Source: Prevotella sp. UBA1378
GTDB taxonomy: Bacteria > Bacteroidota > Bacteroidia > Bacteroidales > Bacteroidaceae
NCBI GenBank assembly: GCA_002305505.1
Contig: DBRC01000082.1
Coordinates: 22,228 to 39,008 of the forward strand
DNA: 16,781 nt
Direction: 5' to 3'
The position numbers and the translations under genes were made by a program. The notes below the pieces were generated by a model. The model was not told the DNA's origin, made no database searches, and saw only the letters and a list, made by a program, of their open reading frames with translations. Below, in pieces: positions 14,424-16,781 of the stretch (its first letter is position 1; every line of letters begins with the position of its first letter).

Positions 14424-14693
14424 TTATTTACGCAGACCCAGTGCCTTGATGATGGCGCGGTAGCGTGTGATGTCGTTCACGTAAAGATACTTCAGCAATT
14501 TGCGGCGGCGGCCTACCATCTTTGTAAGGCTGCGGGCCGTTGTGAAGTCCTTGTGGTTCTTCTTCAAGTGTTCCGTCAAGTGTGAGATACGGTAGGTGAA
14601 GAGCGCAATCTGGCTTTCTGGCGAACCGGTGTCGGCAGCGTCTTTACCGTACTGCCCGAAAATTTCTTTTTTCTTAGCTTGGTCTAAATACAT
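14424..14693 (-). CDS. rpsO: 30S ribosomal protein S15
   Basis: S15 binds the central domain of 16S rRNA early in small-subunit assembly. The 89-aa length is standard. Conserved family blocks are TGSPESQIALFTYRISHLTEHL, here split around residues 22-43, then MVGRRRKLLKYL (59-70) and RYRAIIKALGLRK at the end. It is transcribed alone on the minus strand, convergent with folK and divergent from typA. Its roughly 97-nt leader contains a stable fold, and S15 is known to control its own mRNA in several bacteria. Confidence 0.97.
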   Translation of the reverse strand: MYLDQAKKKEIFGQYGKDAADTGSPESQIALFTYRISHLTEHLKKNHKDFTTARSLTKMVGRRRKLLKYLYVNDITRYRAIIKALGLRK

Positions 14694-14717
14694 CGCTTTA
14701 TCGATTAATGTGTGAAT

Positions 14718-14787
14718 GATTACATCTTTCAGGCGCTTCCCGCCTTAATCACAACGGGTTACATCTTCAAATGCATCGGATTTTCCG
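14718..14787 (-). promoter_or_regulatory. Structured leader of rpsO (possible S15 autoregulatory RNA)
   Basis: Read on the minus strand, the leader has a small stem CGGA-AAA-TCCG (14787-14777). A longer stem follows: outer GATTA/TAATC (14750-14746 with 14722-14718) and inner AGGCG/CGCCT (14745-14741 with 14735-14731). These close a GGAAG loop, with an 8-nt bulge on the 3' side. AAGATGTAA occurs twice, at 14767-14759 and 14728-14720. The start codon is 25 nt past the second stem. The fold does not obviously match the S15 leader types known to me. Confidence 0.5.
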
Positions 14788-14796
14788 AAATCGGGT

Positions 14797-14805
14797 GCAA
14801 AGTTA
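14797..14805 (-). promoter_or_regulatory. -7 promoter element of rpsO
   Basis: TAACTTTGC on the minus strand matches TAnnTTTG. The nearest upstream TTG (14831-14829) is 23 bp away, longer than usual. Transcription would begin near 14790. Confidence 0.6.
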
Positions 14806-14944
14806 ATTATTTTATTTCGATTTCAGTACAAAGCCGCAGGATTTTAAGTATCACGGGGCGGTGTTTTAACATAAATTTTAGGTTTTGTACGGTCCGCTAT
14901 ATAATTAATAAGGTGATAACCGCTCATTTCTGATTTATTTTTCG

Positions 14945-14953
14945 TACCTTTGC
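14945..14953 (+). promoter_or_regulatory. -7 promoter element of typA
   Basis: TACCTTTGC matches TAnnTTTG and lies 27 bp before the typA ATG, giving a leader of about 20 nt. No TTG occurs at the -33 position. Confidence 0.6.
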
Positions 14954-14979
14954 AGCCGTTTTTTTAAGGTAGATATAAA

Positions 14980-16781
14980 ATGCAAGACATCAGAAACATA
15001 GCAATTATTGCCCACGTCGACCATGGTAAGACGACACTGGTGGACAAGATGATGTTGGCCGGGCACCTGTTCCGTGACGGGCAGAACCTGAGCAGTCAAG
15101 TTTTGGATAGCAATGACTTGGAGCGTGAGCGGGGTATTACCATTCTCTCGAAAAACGTTTCCATCAACTGGAAAGGGGTGAAAATCAATATCATCGATAC
15201 CCCGGGGCACTCCGACTTCGGCGGTGAAGTGGAGCGTGTGCTCAATATGGCCGACGGCTGCTTATTGCTTGTCGATGCCTTTGAAGGGCCGATGCCGCAG
15301 ACGCGGTTCGTTTTGCAGAAGGCGTTGCAGATAGGCTTGAAGCCGATTGTTGTGGTCAACAAGGTCGATAAGCCCAACTGCCGCCCCGAAGATGTGTACG
15401 AGATGGTGTTCGACCTGATGTTCTCGCTGAATGCTACCGAAGACCAGCTCGACTTCCCCGTGGTTTACGGTTCGGCCAAGAACGGATGGATGGGTGAAGA
15501 CTGGAAGCAGCCTACAGCCGATATTACCTACTTGCTGGATAAAATCGTAAAGGTGATTCCCTCGCCGAAGCAAATCGAGGGCACGCCGCAGATGCTGGTT
15601 ACGTCGCTCGATTACTCGAGCTATACCGGCCGTATCGCCGTGGGGCGCGTGCACCGCGGGACATTCAAGGACGCAATGAACGTCACCGTGTGCCACCGCG
15701 ACGGGTCGAAGGAGAAAACGCGGATAAAAGAGCTGCATACCTTCGAGGGAATGGGCCACGTGCGTACCGACGGTGTCGGGTGCGGCGACATCTGTGCCGT
15801 CATCGGCTTGGATAATTTCGAGATTGGCGACACCATCTGTGATTATGAGAACCCCGAGCCTCTGCCGCCCATTGCCATCGATGAGCCTACGATGTCGATG
15901 CTCTTCACCATCAACGATTCGCCTTTCTTCGGCAAGGAAGGCAAGTTCGTCACCAGCCGCCATGTCAGCGAGCGCTTGGAGAAAGAGCTGGAAAAGAACC
16001 TTGCCCTGCGCGTAGAGCCGTTTGAGGATTATACCGACAAATGGATTGTGAGCGGCCGCGGCGTGCTCCATTTAAGCGTGCTCATCGAGACCATGCGCCG
16101 CGAGGGGTATGAGTTGCAGGTTGGCCAGCCGCAGGTGATTTACAAGGAAATCGGCGGCAAGAAGTGCGAGCCCATAGAAGAGCTCACCATTAATGTCCCC
16201 GAGGAGTTTGCTTCTAAGATGATTGACATGGTGACCCGCCGCAAGGGAGAGATGACTTCGATGGAAAGTCAGGGAGAGCGTGTGAACATCGAGTTCGACA
16301 TGCCTTCGCGCGGTATCATCGGCCTGCGCACCAATGTGCTTACAGCCAGCCAGGGCGAGGCCATCATGGCTCACCGCTTCAAGGAGTACCAGCCGTATAA
16401 GGGCGACATAGAACGGCGCAGCAACGGTTCGATGATTGCAATGGAGACGGGTACGGCCTACGCTTACTCGATAGATAAGTTGCAGGACCGCGGAAAGTTC
16501 TTCATCGACCCGGGCGAGGATGTTTACAGCGGCCAGGTGGTGGGCGAGCATATCCATGAGAAAGACCTCGTCATCAACGTCACCAAGGCAAAGCAGCTCA
16601 CCAACGTGCGGGCCAGCGGCAGCGACGATAAAGCCCGCGTCATCCCGAAAACGGTGATGAGCTTGGAGGAATGCCTCGAGTATATCCGTGAAGACGAGTT
16701 GGTGGAAGTGACGCCCAAGTCGATGCGTATACGCAAGACGATACTCGACCATAACGAGCGTAAGAAAGCAAACAAGGAGTA
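14980..16781 (+). CDS. typA: Translational GTPase TypA/BipA (stop codon cut by window end)
   Basis: This ribosome-binding GTPase of the EF-G-like family is involved in 50S assembly and stress or cold adaptation. Six hundred codons are open from the ATG at 14980. G1 is AHVDHGKT (11-18); the others are RGITI (G2), DTPGH (G3), NKVDK (G4) and SAKNG (G5). The C-terminal half has the BipA-specific features VTRRKGEM, PSRGIIGLRTNVLT and the domain ending in EYIREDELVEVTPKSMRIRKT. The length fits the family (about 600 aa). The reading frame ends KKANKE followed by TA, the first two bases of what is very probably a TAA or TAG stop. No frameshift is seen. It is divergent from rpsO, a pairing common in Bacteroidales. 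Confidence 0.96.
   Translation, partial: MQDIRNIAIIAHVDHGKTTLVDKMMLAGHLFRDGQNLSSQVLDSNDLERERGITILSKNVSINWKGVKINIIDTPGHSDFGGEVERVLNMADGCLLLVDAFEGPMPQTRFVLQKALQIGLKPIVVVNKVDKPNCRPEDVYEMVFDLMFSLNATEDQLDFPVVYGSAKNGWMGEDWKQPTADITYLLDKIVKVIPSPKQIEGTPQMLVTSLDYSSYTGRIAVGRVHRGTFKDAMNVTVCHRDGSKEKTRIKELHTFEGMGHVRTDGVGCGDICAVIGLDNFEIGDTICDYENPEPLPPIAIDEPTMSMLFTINDSPFFGKEGKFVTSRHVSERLEKELEKNLALRVEPFEDYTDKWIVSGRGVLHLSVLIETMRREGYELQVGQPQVIYKEIGGKKCEPIEELTINVPEEFASKMIDMVTRRKGEMTSMESQGERVNIEFDMPSRGIIGLRTNVLTASQGEAIMAHRFKEYQPYKGDIERRSNGSMIAMETGTAYAYSIDKLQDRGKFFIDPGEDVYSGQVVGEHIHEKDLVINVTKAKQLTNVRASGSDDKARVIPKTVMSLEECLEYIREDELVEVTPKSMRIRKTILDHNERKKANKE

Overview
The window looks like chromosomal core sequence from a member of the Bacteroidota, most likely order Bacteroidales. 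The evidence is the TAnnTTTG (-7) promoter motif of this phylum upstream of several genes, a lipoprotein-type RND adaptor and outer-membrane factor, an LpxA of the Bacteroides type, a DUF3098 gene, and the gene order ftsX-DUF3098-uppP-truB-queA-folK. Genus cannot be fixed from the sequence alone. Coding DNA is fairly GC-rich with AT-rich spacers. All recognised genes are intact except the last, whose stop codon is cut by the window edge.

Layout: (1) Positions 1-390 are a gene-free leader with two short tandem-repeat blocks and a promoter. (2) Positions 391-6223 are a three-gene RND efflux operon (periplasmic adaptor, inner-membrane pump, outer-membrane factor) with 10-12 bp gaps. lpxA (lipid A synthesis) follows 32 bp later on the same strand. 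(3) A 40-bp perfect palindrome separates lpxA from a convergent minus-strand group: two tandem paralogous outer-membrane beta-barrel proteins and, further upstream, a COG0731-like radical SAM enzyme. (4) Positions 9556-9995 are a gene-free region rich in structure: a GC-rich block with overlapping hairpins, five copies of an 8-bp repeat, and four quasi-palindromes spaced exactly 22 bp apart. (5) Positions 9996-14306 are a compact six-gene plus-strand operon: ftsX, DUF3098, uppP, truB, queA, folK. It combines division and cell-wall lipid recycling with tRNA modification and folate synthesis. (6) A strong bidirectional terminator separates folK from convergent rpsO (S15). rpsO has a structured leader and is divergent from typA/bipA, which runs to the window end.

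The genes are housekeeping and envelope functions of known families. I found no defence system, mobile element, CRISPR array, tRNA or rRNA, and no protein-coding system that looks undescribed. The less explained signals are in the spacers: the 22-bp-period palindrome array before ftsX, the GGATTA/TAACGGAT repeat family in three intergenic regions, the possible structured RNA near 9614-9742, and the rpsO leader fold.
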